Position numbers and translations under genes: made by a program. From positions 1-64,000 of the forward strand of contig NZ_CAJXNN010000019.1 of the NCBI RefSeq assembly GCF_913057115.1: a stretch of 64,000 nucleotides of DNA, read 5' to 3'. This DNA comes from an uncultured Roseovarius sp. Its GTDB lineage: Bacteria > Pseudomonadota > Alphaproteobacteria > Rhodobacterales > Rhodobacteraceae. Positions 1-8,287 of this stretch are shown piece by piece; position 1 is the stretch's first letter; each line of letters opens with the position of its first letter. The notes under the pieces were generated by a model. That model did no database searches. It had not been told where the DNA came from and worked only from the letters and a program-made list of their open reading frames with translations.

Positions 1-387
1 TGCAAGGAGGCTCTGGCGGGGCGGTTTGAGACGGGGCTTTTCGTTCTCTATCGCAAGTTTGCCGATAGCGGGATTTCGGTGATGCGCCCGGCGGCTGTTT
101 TGGCGGGGCTTTGGGCGTTGGGGGCGGCGATGTTCTGGGGCTATTTTCTGGCCCCGATGGGCCATGATGTGCCCGAACGTGTCGCGGCCTCGCCCGGGTG
201 GTCGGGGATTGGCCTGTCGTTTGCGAATGTCTTTGCGTTTCTGGGGTTGTCGCGGGCGTTTTTCGCGGAGGTCTTGGTGGGGTTGCCGATTAGCCTGAAA
301 TATTTTGCAGGGTTGCAGACGGTATTCGGGGCGGTGTTTTTCTTCCTGCTGGCCTTGGGCCTGCGCAATCGGTTTCGGTTGAAGTGA
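1..387 (+). CDS. C-terminal part of an integral membrane protein (5' end outside window)
   Basis: The frame is open from base 1, so this is the tail of a longer protein; the ORF-track start at 79 is only an internal Met. The visible 128 residues hold two hydrophobic segments, one after an RKFADSGISVMRP stretch and one at the end (FGAVFFFLLALGLRNRF), leaving a short basic cytoplasmic tail. The arrangement 'Y..F...G.S..RP' before a two-helix C-terminus resembles the end of pentapeptide-repeat membrane proteins. That is a resemblance from memory, and the N-terminal part needed to confirm it is missing. Function is not assigned. Confidence 0.6.
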   Translation, partial: CKEALAGRFETGLFVLYRKFADSGISVMRPAAVLAGLWALGAAMFWGYFLAPMGHDVPERVAASPGWSGIGLSFANVFAFLGLSRAFFAEVLVGLPISLKYFAGLQTVFGAVFFFLLALGLRNRFRLK

Positions 388-762
388 GGGCTTGGCCATA
401 AGTTTGGCCCGGACTGCAAGGCCGGGCCGCGCCCGTCCGGCGCTTTGCGCGTTCGAGGCTGAAACGCTCCGCCGGAGCGTTTCCGGGACGCCTCTCACCC
501 CTCCCCCCGGGAGGGCGCTTTGGCGAGGTCATGCGCAGTATGCGCGACATCTCTTCTTTTGAGCGTGCGGCGGAAATCAGATGGTGTGGTGCGCCCACCC
601 AGGGTCGGGCGCGTCCCTTCGTTCTTAGATTCTGAGAACTGGCGCGGGTTTGTGCTGTGCCCCAAGACTCTGCTTGCGCCTTTGCCGTGTCATCCCTAGA
701 AGGGCGCTTGATTTTGACCGCCGCGGACGCCTCCGCGGCCCGATGCATATGAGAGGACGACA
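388..762. other. 375-bp intergenic region with three GC-rich hairpins
   Basis: No gene is supported here. There is a GGCCCGG...CCGGGCC hairpin at about 406-428. An 11-bp perfect inverted repeat GAAACGCTCCG/CGGAGCGTTTC lies at 461-483, with a one-base spacer. A CCCTCCC/GGGAGGG pair follows near 500. None is followed by a T-run, so they are not clear intrinsic terminators. The 461 repeat shares the GAAACGC core with palindromic repeats near 36.4 and 42.3 kb. Confidence 0.5.
674..702 (+). promoter_or_regulatory. candidate sigma-70 promoter of tig
   Basis: TTGCGC (674-679) and TAGAAG (697-702) are separated by 17 bp and lie about 60 bp before the tig start. This is pattern recognition only. The -35 is close to consensus but the -10 is weak. 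Confidence 0.3.
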
Positions 763-2094
763 ATGCAGGTCACCGAGACCCTGAATGAAGGGCTGAAACG
801 CGGATATAAATTGCTTCTGACCGCGCAGGAGCTTGACGACAAGGTGATGGACAAGCTGAAAGACGCGCAGCCTGACATCGAGATGAAGGGCTTTCGCAAG
901 GGCAAGGTGCCGCTGCCGCTTTTGAAAAAGCAGTTCGGCCAGCGTGTTCTGGGTGAGGCCATGCAGGAAGCCGTTGACGGTGCGATGTCGAAGCACTTTG
1001 AGGACAGCGGCGAGCGCCCGGCGGCGGAACCGGCCGTGAAGATGACCAATGAGAATTGGCAAGAGGGCGACGATGTCGAGGTCGAGATGACCTATGAGGC
1101 GCTGCCCGATATCCCCGAGGTGGACCTGAAATCCATCAAGCTGGAGAAGATGGTTGTCAAAGCCGACGATGCGGCTGTTGACGAGGCGCTTGGCAATCTG
1201 GCCGAGAGCGCGCAGGACTTCAAGGACCGCAAGAAAGGCACCAAGTCGAAAGACGGCGATCAGGTCGTGATCGACTTTGTCGGCAAGGTCGATGGCGAGG
1301 CCTTTGAAGGGGGGTCTGCCGAGGATTACCCGCTGACGCTGGGCTCGGACAGCTTTATCCCCGGGTTCGAGGAGCAGCTTGTTGGCGTGAAGGCCGGTGA
1401 GGAGAAAGAGGTCAAGGTGACCTTCCCCGAGGAATACGGGGCCGAGCATCTGGCCGGTAAAGACGCGGTTTTCGAATGTACCGTCAAGGAAGTGAAGGAA
1501 CCCGTCGCCGCCGAGATCAACGACGAGTTGGCTACCAAGTATGGCGCCGAGAGCCTTGACGACCTGAAGGGACAGATCCGCGAGCGTCTGGAATCCGAGT
1601 ATGCCGGCGCGGGTCGTGCGGTGATGAAGCGCGCGATGCTGGACGAGCTGGACAAGATGGTATCCTTCGAGCTGCCGCCGAGCATGGTGGAGGCCGAGGC
1701 CAAGCAGATTGCCCACCAGATGTGGCACGAGGATAACCCCGAGGTCGAGGGCCACGATCATCCCGAGATCGAGCCCACCGAGGAGCACACCAAGCTGGCC
1801 GAGCGCCGGGTGCGCCTGGGCCTGCTTTTGGCTGAACTGGGCCAGAAGGCCGAGGTTGAGGTGACCGATGCGGAAATGACCCAGGCGGTCATGGAACAGG
1901 CGCGTCAGTACCCCGGTCAGGAACGTCAGTTCTTCGAGTTCGTGCAGAACAACCCGCAGATGCGTCAGCAGCTGCGCGCGCCGATCTTCGAGGATAAGGT
2001 CATTGACTATGTGGCTGAGTTGGCCTCTGTGACCGAGAAAGAGGTCAGCAAGGACGATCTGGAGAAAGCCATCGAGGAGATGGACGCCGAATAA
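763..2094 (+). CDS. tig: trigger factor, ribosome-associated chaperone and peptidyl-prolyl isomerase
   Basis: Trigger factor binds ribosomal protein L23 at the exit tunnel and shields nascent chains. The 443-residue length is normal. The N-terminal domain carries the ribosome-binding signature GFRKGKVP at about residue 46. The FKBP-type PPIase domain follows at about 160-250 ([26 protein letters not shown]). The rest is the helical chaperone domain, ending in an acidic tail. The ATG at 763 follows a GAGAGGA ribosome-binding sequence. The gene is monocistronic, ending in a strong terminator. In many bacteria tig precedes clpP-clpX-lon; that is not the case here. Confidence 0.96.
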   Translation: MQVTETLNEGLKRGYKLLLTAQELDDKVMDKLKDAQPDIEMKGFRKGKVPLPLLKKQFGQRVLGEAMQEAVDGAMSKHFEDSGERPAAEPAVKMTNENWQEGDDVEVEMTYEALPDIPEVDLKSIKLEKMVVKADDAAVDEALGNLAESAQDFKDRKKGTKSKDGDQVVIDFVGKVDGEAFEGGSAEDYPLTLGSDSFIPGFEEQLVGVKAGEEKEVKVTFPEEYGAEHLAGKDAVFECTVKEVKEPVAAEINDELATKYGAESLDDLKGQIRERLESEYAGAGRAVMKRAMLDELDKMVSFELPPSMVEAEAKQIAHQMWHEDNPEVEGHDHPEIEPTEEHTKLAERRVRLGLLLAELGQKAEVEVTDAEMTQAVMEQARQYPGQERQFFEFVQNNPQMRQQLRAPIFEDKVIDYVAELASVTEKEVSKDDLEKAIEEMDAE

Positions 2095-2120
2095 GCGTTC
2101 TCTTGACCTATGCGAGATGA

Positions 2121-2148
2121 AAAGGGCCGCCTAATGGGCGGCCCTTTT
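2121..2148 (+). terminator. intrinsic terminator of tig
   Basis: An 11-bp perfect stem AAAGGGCCGCC/GGCGGCCCTTT with a short loop ends in TTTT. It lies 27 bp after the tig stop and just before the convergent luxI. Confidence 0.85.
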
Positions 2149-2175
2149 GCTAACTGCGACGTCGGGGGGGTGCCG

Positions 2176-2973
2176 TTAAGCGTCGCAGTTTGGTTGTGTG
2201 CTGAAGGCGCTGCGGAGCGTGCGTTGCAGGGCCAGGGCCGCTTCCCTTTCTTTCTCGGTGCGGGCATCCGAGATTTGCTGGTCGCAGTAATCGGTCAGGT
2301 CGGGTGAGAGGTCCGGGCCTTTACCCCGTGCGGCGAGGGCTTCGGCAACGGTATTCTCGTCCGCGAAGATGTTGCCGGTGATACCTGCGAAGGCGCGGAT
2401 GCGGTTGATCCGTTCCTCTGTGATGTCGCTGAGAGCGGCGAGCGCCTTGGTTTTGCCCATCTGCACGGTTTTGCCGATATAGTCGCAGGGGGCATTGTCG
2501 CTGCGCTTGAGGATACGGTCCATCGCCGGGTCGACGACGGAGATCACATCGGAGATGCCGGAGTCATAGGCGTATTCGGCGATCCCGGCCATCAGTTCGC
2601 AGGCGGTATAGGAAACGCTGCGCCCATCGTTCTTGCGCTTGATGCGGTCGGTGTCGATGCAAAAGCGCGTGTTTTCCCAGACCGTGGCGCTGCGCAGGGG
2701 CGGTTCGCCGCAGAGGATGTCCTGGAACACGTCGGCCAGCATGTGCGGGCCCGTGGTTTGCAGCATCCGGTTGCATCCGACGACCTGATAGTCGTCGTCC
2801 AGCGCGACAAGATATGCGGGGTCAAGATCGTCGAACAGGTCGAATTCACGTCCGTTGCGCACTTTGACGTCCCATCCCATGCGGTCTTTGAAGACGCGCG
2901 CACGAAGTTTGTACATGTCGTCCAGAACAGAGCCGAACCGATGCCGGTTCAGAGCGTCGATAACTAAGATCAT
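2176..2973 (-). CDS. luxI: acyl-homoserine-lactone synthase (LuxI family)
   Basis: The protein makes an AHL autoinducer from S-adenosylmethionine and an acyl-ACP. All invariant LuxI residues are visible at near-canonical positions: R24, F28 and W34 (LRARVFKDRMGW), D45 and D48 (EFDLFDD), R69, and E100/R103 in the WENTRF motif. At 265 residues it is longer than the usual 190-220, with about 45 extra charged C-terminal residues. It is the last gene of a minus-strand set XRE-luxR-luxI, with 170 bp between luxR and luxI, so it may have its own AHL-responsive promoter. I found no convincing lux box. Acyl chain length cannot be read from sequence. The symbol is generic because no named roseobacter orthologue was established. 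Confidence 0.93.
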   Translation of the reverse strand: MILVIDALNRHRFGSVLDDMYKLRARVFKDRMGWDVKVRNGREFDLFDDLDPAYLVALDDDYQVVGCNRMLQTTGPHMLADVFQDILCGEPPLRSATVWENTRFCIDTDRIKRKNDGRSVSYTACELMAGIAEYAYDSGISDVISVVDPAMDRILKRSDNAPCDYIGKTVQMGKTKALAALSDITEERINRIRAFAGITGNIFADENTVAEALAARGKGPDLSPDLTDYCDQQISDARTEKEREAALALQRTLRSAFSTQPNCDA

Positions 2974-3143
2974 GGTCTTGCTTCCTCGGCTTATTAGTAT
3001 TGGTCCGAGAATAGCACCAGCGATGCGAGGCGGTATTGGGGGAATCCCGTATGCAAGTGCGCGAAAACATGGATTCGGCGTGCGACTGTGGATAAGTCAA
3101 CTACTTGGGGTTGCACTACCTTTTGCGGCGCGCCGTGCCGGTG

Positions 3144-3857
3144 TCAGCCGGGTTGAATGATCCCGAGGCTGACGGCGCGTCCCACGGCCTGTGCTGTGGA
3201 GATGGTGCAGAGCTTCTCGCGTGTGGAGCGCAGGTGCACCTCGACCGTGCGGGGCGAGATTGAAAGGATGTCGCCCACGTCCTGCTGTGACTTGCCCGCG
3301 GCGACCCATTGCAGGATTTCAATCTCGCGGCTGGAAAGATTGGGTTGGCGCAAGGCGCGCAGAAGCGGGTCGGAATTCATCACCGTGTCGTGCAGGTGAA
3401 CCGCGTTGCTGAGCAGATCCCCGGTGATGTCGCGGCGCAACTTGGTCCATTCGTTGGAGGACATGGTGGCGCAGGCGCAGAGCAGGCCGATTTCACCGAA
3501 CAGGCCGCGGATCGGGACCGTGACCCCTTGATTGGGCAGGCCAAAATCATTGGCATCGCGGAAGACGCGACCGAAGGCGTCGTTGCGATCCAGCCGTTTC
3601 CAATCAACCGGGGCCACGGACCGCGCCGCTGAACTCAGGGTCGGATCGTGGGTTTGCAGGCCCTCGCTGACGTAGTGCGCTTTCCACGCGTCGGGGTAGG
3701 TGGTGAAGCCGTGCATCGTACCCGAGATGGGATTGGCCGAAAAATACGTTGCGTGTTCCACGCCGAGACTGTCGCAAAGCGTTTTCAGGTGCGCGACGTA
3801 ATCACGTTGCCTGCCCGGGGTGCTGGCGATATCGACGAGGTTCGTGGGCTTGATCAT
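3144..3857 (-). CDS. luxR: LuxR-family autoinducer-binding transcriptional regulator
   Basis: This is the likely AHL receptor for the adjacent luxI. The N-terminal autoinducer-binding domain (about 15-150) keeps the ligand-pocket residues offset by one from TraR numbering: W58, Y62, D71 and W86 (AWKAHY, THDP, PVDW). The C-terminal HTH (about 172-235) has the LuxR pattern LSSREIEILQWVAAGKSQQDV followed by ISPRTVEVHL. Length 237 is typical. It starts 18 bp after the XRE gene stop, so those two are probably co-transcribed. Whether it activates or represses luxI is not visible. Confidence 0.93.
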   Translation of the reverse strand: MIKPTNLVDIASTPGRQRDYVAHLKTLCDSLGVEHATYFSANPISGTMHGFTTYPDAWKAHYVSEGLQTHDPTLSSAARSVAPVDWKRLDRNDAFGRVFRDANDFGLPNQGVTVPIRGLFGEIGLLCACATMSSNEWTKLRRDITGDLLSNAVHLHDTVMNSDPLLRALRQPNLSSREIEILQWVAAGKSQQDVGDILSISPRTVEVHLRSTREKLCTISTAQAVGRAVSLGIIQPG

Positions 3858-3875
3858 CGGAGGTTGGTTGCATTC

Positions 3876-4232
3876 CTATGGCGAGGCGGAGCTTTGCAGT
3901 TTCTGAGACAGCTGCCGCGCGTATGTCATGAGCTCGACCCGTCGTGTCGCGGGCATGGCGGTGTACAGATCGAGCAGTTCAAGCGGTGTACCCGGCCCAT
4001 CGCCGCCGTCTTCACCGATGTCCTGAAAAAGCGACAGAACCGAAATTCCCAGTGCATCGGAGATGTCCCAAAGTCGGGACGCGGCGACGCGGTTGGCACC
4101 GCTTTCGTATTTTTGGACCTGTTGAAACGTGATACCAATTTCTTTGGCAAGGTCTGTCTGGCTGAGCCCCAGCGCTTTACGGTAGGTACGGATGCGTGCG
4201 CCGATGGCTTTGTCAATACTAACTGTGTTCAT
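3876..4232 (-). CDS. XRE-family helix-turn-helix regulator upstream of luxR
   Basis: A 118-residue protein has an N-terminal Cro/C1-type HTH at about residues 9-65 (GARIRTYRKALGLSQTDLAK, then TFQQVQKYESGANRV). An acidic linker and a helical C-terminus follow. This short XRE type is common in alphaproteobacteria, and specific targets are unknown. The short gap to luxR and the shared strand suggest an operon, and hence a role in timing quorum sensing; that role is inference. The AT-rich upstream stretch contains -10-like TATAAT and TATAGT on the minus strand, but no well-placed -35. Confidence 0.88.
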   Translation of the reverse strand: MNTVSIDKAIGARIRTYRKALGLSQTDLAKEIGITFQQVQKYESGANRVAASRLWDISDALGISVLSLFQDIGEDGGDGPGTPLELLDLYTAMPATRRVELMTYARQLSQKLQSSASP

Positions 4233-4343
4233 GGTAACCCTTGCATTCGGTGACGTCGACTACTGATACGCGACTATACAAATTATTGCGCCCCAAGACG
4301 TTAACACGCATTATAAATCGCTGTCGAGATGGCGCGGGATCAT

Positions 4344-4374
4344 AAAAAAAGCCGCGCAAAACGATTTGCGCGGC
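4344..4374 (-). terminator. intrinsic terminator of the rpsF-rpsR-rplI operon
   Basis: On the minus strand a stem GCCGCGCAAA/TTTGCGCGGC with a short loop is followed by seven T residues. It lies 27-57 bp after the rplI stop. Confidence 0.88.
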
Positions 4375-4400
4375 CTTTCGTGATTGTTTCTGGACTGAGA

Positions 4401-5039
4401 TCAGTCTTGCTTGCTCTCTTCGTCCTCGTCGGACTCGGGCAGGACTTCTTCAACGGCTTCGGCCAGTTCTTCGTCGTCCGACGCGGCGGAGCCGATATCG
4501 TCGAAGAGTTCGGCGATCTCGTAGTCGGCGGCGGCCTCGGCCTCGGCGGCGGCGTCCTGAATGGATTTGCCGGTGGACTGAAGCTCGGCCTCTTCGGGAG
4601 AACGGGCGACGTTGAGGGTGATCACGGCCTCGACCTCGGGGTGCAGGTGCACCTCGACCTCGTGCAGACCGAGGGTTTTGATCGGCTGACGGATGATGAC
4701 CTGCTTGCGGTCAACAGTCACACCTTCCTCTTTGGCCACGGCTGCGGCGTCACGGGTTGAGACCGAGCCGTAGAGGCTGCCGCCGTCGGAGGCTTGGCGA
4801 ATCACGACGAATTGCTGACCGTCGATCTTCGCGGCCAGGGCTTCGGCCTCTTTCTTGGTTTCAAGGTTGCGGGCTTCGAGCTGCGCCTTGCGGGCTTCGA
4901 AGTCTGCGATGTTCTGATCCGATGCTGACAGGGCCTTGCCCTGGGGCAGCAGGAAGTTGCGCGCAAAGCCGGGCTTGACGTCGACGACGTCGCCCATCTG
5001 GCCCAGTTTGGCCACGCGTTCGAGAAGGATAACTTGCAT
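4401..5039 (-). CDS. rplI: 50S ribosomal protein L9
   Basis: L9 binds 23S rRNA and forms an elongated two-domain arm on the large subunit. The N-terminal domain carries the family signature ([19 protein letters not shown]). The long linker helix follows, then the C-terminal domain ([17 protein letters not shown]). The protein is 212 residues against about 150 in E. coli. The extra 60 are a strongly acidic tail ([19 protein letters not shown]...), as often seen in Rhodobacteraceae. It is the last gene of a three-gene ribosomal operon, 12 bp after rpsR. Confidence 0.96.
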   Translation of the reverse strand: MQVILLERVAKLGQMGDVVDVKPGFARNFLLPQGKALSASDQNIADFEARKAQLEARNLETKKEAEALAAKIDGQQFVVIRQASDGGSLYGSVSTRDAAAVAKEEGVTVDRKQVIIRQPIKTLGLHEVEVHLHPEVEAVITLNVARSPEEAELQSTGKSIQDAAAEAEAAADYEIAELFDDIGSAASDDEELAEAVEEVLPESDEDEESKQD

Positions 5040-5051
5040 GATGCTCTCTCC

Positions 5052-5279
5052 TTACTTCACGGCGTAGGGCAGCAGGGCGAGGAAGCGCGCGCGCTTGATG
5101 GCGCGGGACAGTTCACGCTGCTTCTTGGCCGAGACGGCGGTGATGCGCGAGGGCACGATCTTGCCGCGTTCGCTGATGTAGCGTTGCAGCAGTTTGGTGT
5201 CCTTGTAGTCGATCTTGGGTGCATTGTCGCCCGAGAAGGGGCAGACCTTGCGGCGGCGGAAAAACGGTTTTGCAGCCAT
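5052..5279 (-). CDS. rpsR: 30S ribosomal protein S18
   Basis: A 75-residue basic protein with the S18 signature [14 protein letters not shown] and the core [22 protein letters not shown]18 pairs with S6 in the platform of the small subunit, which fits its position directly after rpsF (28 bp) and before rplI (12 bp). Confidence 0.97.
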   Translation of the reverse strand: MAAKPFFRRRKVCPFSGDNAPKIDYKDTKLLQRYISERGKIVPSRITAVSAKKQRELSRAIKRARFLALLPYAVK

Positions 5280-5307
5280 GGGTTAGTGTCCTTTCTTCAA
5301 GCGATGA

Positions 5308-5661
5308 TCAACGACGTTCGCGGCGTTCGCCACGGTCGTCTTTTTTCTGCATCTGGACCGAGGGGCCTTCCTCGTGCTCGTCGACCTTGATGGTCATGAC
5401 GCGCATGACGTCGTCGTGCAGGCGCATCAGGCGCTCCATTTCCTGAACGGCCGAGGCGGGTGCGTCGGTGCGCAGGAAGGCGTAGTGGCCCTTGCGGTTC
5501 TTGTTGATCTTGTAGGCCATGGTTTTGACGCCCCAGTACTCGCTATCCACGAGTTTGCCGCCGTTGTCGGACAGCACGGTGCCAAAATGTTCGATGAGGC
5601 CTTCAGCTTGCGCGTTGGACAAATCCTGACGCGAAATAAAAACATGCTCGTAGAGCGGCAT
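5308..5661 (-). CDS. rpsF: 30S ribosomal protein S6
   Basis: S6 binds S18 on the small subunit. I chose the ATG at 5661 (MPLYEHVFISRQDLS), not the ORF-track start at 5727. S6 begins with MxxYE, and a GGAG Shine-Dalgarno lies six bases upstream. The resulting 117 residues match the family. Motifs include WGVKTMAYKINKNRKGHY and the C-terminal RVMTIKVDEHEEGPS, with a charged tail. It is the first gene of rpsF-rpsR-rplI. Confidence 0.96.
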   Translation of the reverse strand: MPLYEHVFISRQDLSNAQAEGLIEHFGTVLSDNGGKLVDSEYWGVKTMAYKINKNRKGHYAFLRTDAPASAVQEMERLMRLHDDVMRVMTIKVDEHEEGPSVQMQKKDDRGERRERR

Positions 5662-5769
5662 GTTATCTCCACTTCTGTCTGGGCGCATTTCAAAGGCGGG
5701 TCTTGCATCCTTCCGCGACCCGTCCACGAGAGACTGCGCGGTTCATGAAAAACTGCGAAAGGAAGCGTG

Positions 5770-5798
5770 TCTTTACGATGGATTGCAGCGCGGTGCAA
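5770..5798 (-). promoter_or_regulatory. candidate promoter of the rpsF operon
   Basis: Reading the minus strand, TTGCAC is followed after 17 bp by TAAAGA, about 110 bp before the rpsF start. Spacing and both hexamers are good for sigma-70. Confidence 0.4.
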
Positions 5799-5908
5799 GA
5801 GGCCAGTCCGGTGCGAAAAGAAACCTTGGCCCTGCCGTATTCTTGTCCGTTTTCGCGAAGAGATTGGGCAGCGAGGACAAGAAACAGCAAGACGAGGAGG
5901 GGACGACG

Positions 5909-6391
5909 ATGGTTGCTTTTCCAGATGGCCCGAACACCTTTTCCGAGGATCGCCTTTCACGCGGCAGGGCGTCGGTGGGTTGTGCCCTGAAGCGTGGGAT
6001 CAAGATGGGTGTCGGGACGGCCCTGTTGATGGCCGCGGTTGGCATGTGGGCCGTGCCCGCGGGCGACGCGGCGATGCAGATGATCAAACTCTTCGTGTCG
6101 GTGTGCATGCTGGGCCTCGGGCTGATGCTGATCAGCGCTTTGGATCAGACCGAGGACATGCCCGAGGTACATCTTGATACATTGAACCGGCAGTTGCGTG
6201 TCGTGACGACGGATGCCTGCGGCAACCTTCGCCTGCGCGAGGTTTATGACCTTGACGCGCTGTCGGAGGTGTCGCTTGAGGGGCATGCTTTGACCGCATG
6301 TGATGCGACGGGCCAGCAGATCGTTTCGATCCGCTTGCCCGATGCCGAGACCGAAAAGGCCCTGCGCGGGCTTTTGCCCCAGGCGGCCTGA
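5909..6391 (+). CDS. conserved hypothetical two-helix membrane protein
   Basis: The ATG at 5909 is preferred over the ORF-track start because GAGGAGGGG lies just before it. The earlier codons also overlap the rpsF promoter region. The 160-residue product has a short hydrophilic N-terminus and two adjacent membrane segments at about residues 33-75 (MGVGTALLMAAVGMW, FVSVCMLGLGLMLISAL). A soluble domain of about 85 residues follows, rich in beta-like alternation (VHLDTLNRQLRVVTTDACGN). I do not recognise a named family. It stands alone between divergent and co-directional neighbours. Confidence 0.75.
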   Translation: MVAFPDGPNTFSEDRLSRGRASVGCALKRGIKMGVGTALLMAAVGMWAVPAGDAAMQMIKLFVSVCMLGLGLMLISALDQTEDMPEVHLDTLNRQLRVVTTDACGNLRLREVYDLDALSEVSLEGHALTACDATGQQIVSIRLPDAETEKALRGLLPQAA

Positions 6392-6524
6392 TCTGCGGCC
6401 CGTCCGCGGGTCGGTGGCGCAATGTTCGCCAGATAACAGATTATGTTTGACCTTGCGGGATTGTTTATCGGGGTAGGTGCTCCATTCTAAGGTTTGTATT
6501 TTTTAAAGCCAGGAGGCACCTCAA

Positions 6525-7103
6525 ATGAAAAACACAGCGCTCGCGACGGCGGCAGTTCTTGCCCTGACCGCAACCGGAGCCGTGGCGGAACCGGAGAAAT
6601 ACGTTCTGGATTCGAGCCACAGCCAAGTTGTTTTTTCTTATAATCACCTCGGATATTCGACCACTTACGGCATGTTCTCGGGCTTTGAGGGCGAGATCAT
6701 GTTCGACCAGGAAGACCCGGCGGCCTCGTCGGTTTCCGTGTCGATGCCGACCATGTCGATGCTGACCGGCTGGGAGAAGCGGTTCGAGCATTTCATGTCG
6801 GACGACTTCTTCGGCGCGAGCGAGGGCGACATGATCACCTTCACCTCCACGGGTATCGAGGTGACGGGCGAGGATACCGCCAAGATCACCGGTGATCTGA
6901 CTGTGAACGACACAACCCAATCGGTTGTTCTTGACGCCAAGCTGAACAAAGCGGCCTCGCACCCCATGCAGAACAAGGACTGGGCCGGGTTCGATGCCAC
7001 CACGACACTGATGCGGTCGGACTTCGGCCTTGGCAAATTTGCTCCGGCGGTGGGCGACGAGGTTGAGGTGATGATCTCGATCGAGGCGATGAAAGCCGAG
7101 TAA
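6525..7103 (+). CDS. yceI: YceI-family periplasmic lipid-binding-fold protein
   Basis: YceI proteins are small secreted beta-barrels that bind isoprenoid or other amphiphilic ligands; the physiological role is poorly defined. A clear Sec signal (ending TATGAVA) is followed by the family start EPEKYVLDSSHSQVVFSYNHLGYST. The diagnostic core follows (MSDDFFGASEGDMITFTSTG, KITGDLTVNDTTQSVVLDA). Length 192 is normal. The AGGAGGCACCTCAA ribosome-binding region fixes the ATG. A second YceI domain lies 1.2 kb away, fused to a cytochrome b561, so the two may act in the same process. Confidence 0.92.
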   Translation: MKNTALATAAVLALTATGAVAEPEKYVLDSSHSQVVFSYNHLGYSTTYGMFSGFEGEIMFDQEDPAASSVSVSMPTMSMLTGWEKRFEHFMSDDFFGASEGDMITFTSTGIEVTGEDTAKITGDLTVNDTTQSVVLDAKLNKAASHPMQNKDWAGFDATTTLMRSDFGLGKFAPAVGDEVEVMISIEAMKAE

Positions 7104-7125
7104 GGTCTCACTCTCGGACTATTTC

Positions 7126-7155
7126 AGGGCCTGCCGGTTCGGCAGGCCCTTTCTT
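7126..7155 (+). terminator. intrinsic terminator of yceI
   Basis: A 10-bp perfect stem AGGGCCTGCC/GGCAGGCCCT with a five-base loop is followed by TTCTT, 22 bp after the stop codon. Confidence 0.8.
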
Positions 7156-7261
7156 GTTGGCGGGCCGGGTTGGCGCTCATCAGCCCTTACGGGCTTTTTC
7201 GCGATGAGAGGTTGCAAAAGGGCGGTGCGCATGCATGCGCACCCTACGGATGGGGGAGCTT

Positions 7262-8224
7262 TCAGGCTGTGGCCGTGATCCGCGTCCAGAGCGGCTTGAC
7301 GAATTTCACGCCGATGGGGATCAGCACGATGCCGAGGGCGAGACCGAAGAGCCCGTCCAAGCCGGCAGTAACGCCCCATTCCACGGCCCCCGACCAATCG
7401 CCTTTGCCTTCGGCGGCGGCGACAGCCACGTGGTGAATCCAGTCGTAAAGCGCCGGAAAGCCCATTTGGTCGAGCGCGTGCAGGATGATCGACCCACCCA
7501 CCCAAAGCATCGCGGCGGTGCCGACGATCATCAGCAGCTTCATGAACCCCGGCATGGCCCGGACAATGCCGCGCCCCAAGGCGCGCGTCAGGCCCAACCG
7601 CCCGTTTTCGGCCATGAACAGCCCCGCGTCATCGGCCTTCACGATCAACGCCACCGCACCATAGACCAGCGCGGTGATCCCCACGGCCACCATGGCCAGC
7701 GTGGCAGCTTCCATCCAGAAATTGCTTTCGGGGATGGCGGCGAGGGCGATGGTCATGATCTCGGCGGAGAGGATGAAATCGGTCTTGATGGCCCCGGCGA
7801 CTTTCTCTTCTTCAAGATGGGCTTTGTCGCCTTCCGCATGGCTGCCGTCCGGTCCCCCGTGGCCTTTGCCAAAGCCAAGGGCATGGGCGATTTTCTCGGC
7901 CCCTTCGAAGCATAAATAGCCGCCGCCCAGCATCAGCAGGGGCGGGATCATCCATGGCGCGAAGGCCGAAAGTGCCAGCCCGGCGGGCAGCAGGAACACC
8001 AGCTTGTTGAAGAGCGAGGCGCGGGCGATGCGCCAGACCATGGGCAATTCGCGGGCGGGAGAAAACCCTTGCATGTATTTGGGGGTGACGGCGGCGTCGT
8101 CGATCACCGCGCCTGCGGCTTTCGATCCGGCCTTGGCGGCTTGGCCTGCCACGTCATCGACCGAGGTGGCGGCCAGTTTGGCCAAGGCTGCCACATCGTC
8201 CAGAAGTGCCATCAATCCGCTCAT
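7262..8224 (-). CDS. DUF808 (YedI-type) inner-membrane protein
   Basis: The 320-residue protein opens with MSGLMALLDDVAALAKLAATSVDDV, typical of DUF808. Several hydrophobic helices then run from about residue 80. The ORF-track start is a TTG; the ATG five codons later has a GGGGACAG ribosome-binding sequence and is preferred. A His/Gly-rich loop (GFGKGHGGPDGSHAEGDK) lies between helices. The biochemical function of DUF808 is not established. It is co-directional with the cytochrome b561-YceI gene upstream, 63 bp away. Confidence 0.88.
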   Translation of the reverse strand: MSGLMALLDDVAALAKLAATSVDDVAGQAAKAGSKAAGAVIDDAAVTPKYMQGFSPARELPMVWRIARASLFNKLVFLLPAGLALSAFAPWMIPPLLMLGGGYLCFEGAEKIAHALGFGKGHGGPDGSHAEGDKAHLEEEKVAGAIKTDFILSAEIMTIALAAIPESNFWMEAATLAMVAVGITALVYGAVALIVKADDAGLFMAENGRLGLTRALGRGIVRAMPGFMKLLMIVGTAAMLWVGGSIILHALDQMGFPALYDWIHHVAVAAAEGKGDWSGAVEWGVTAGLDGLFGLALGIVLIPIGVKFVKPLWTRITATA

Positions 8225-8287
8225 GCCTGTCCCCTGCAAAGCCTGTTTCGGGCAACTATCGCCTGCGTAGGGCAGGGGATCAAGCGG

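Noticed and set aside
388-762. structured RNA gene (tRNA, 6S or similar) before tig
   Set aside because: Hairpins are present but no tRNA arms, no T-loop sequence and no 6S-like central bubble can be drawn.
625-1788. 387-codon minus-strand frame
   Set aside because: It is the antisense shadow of tig; the product is low-complexity Leu/His/Arg-rich and matches no family.
2974-3143. possible lux box before luxI
   Set aside because: The best dyad (ATTGGGGGAATCCCGTAT) matches in only about half of its positions, not enough to call an operator.
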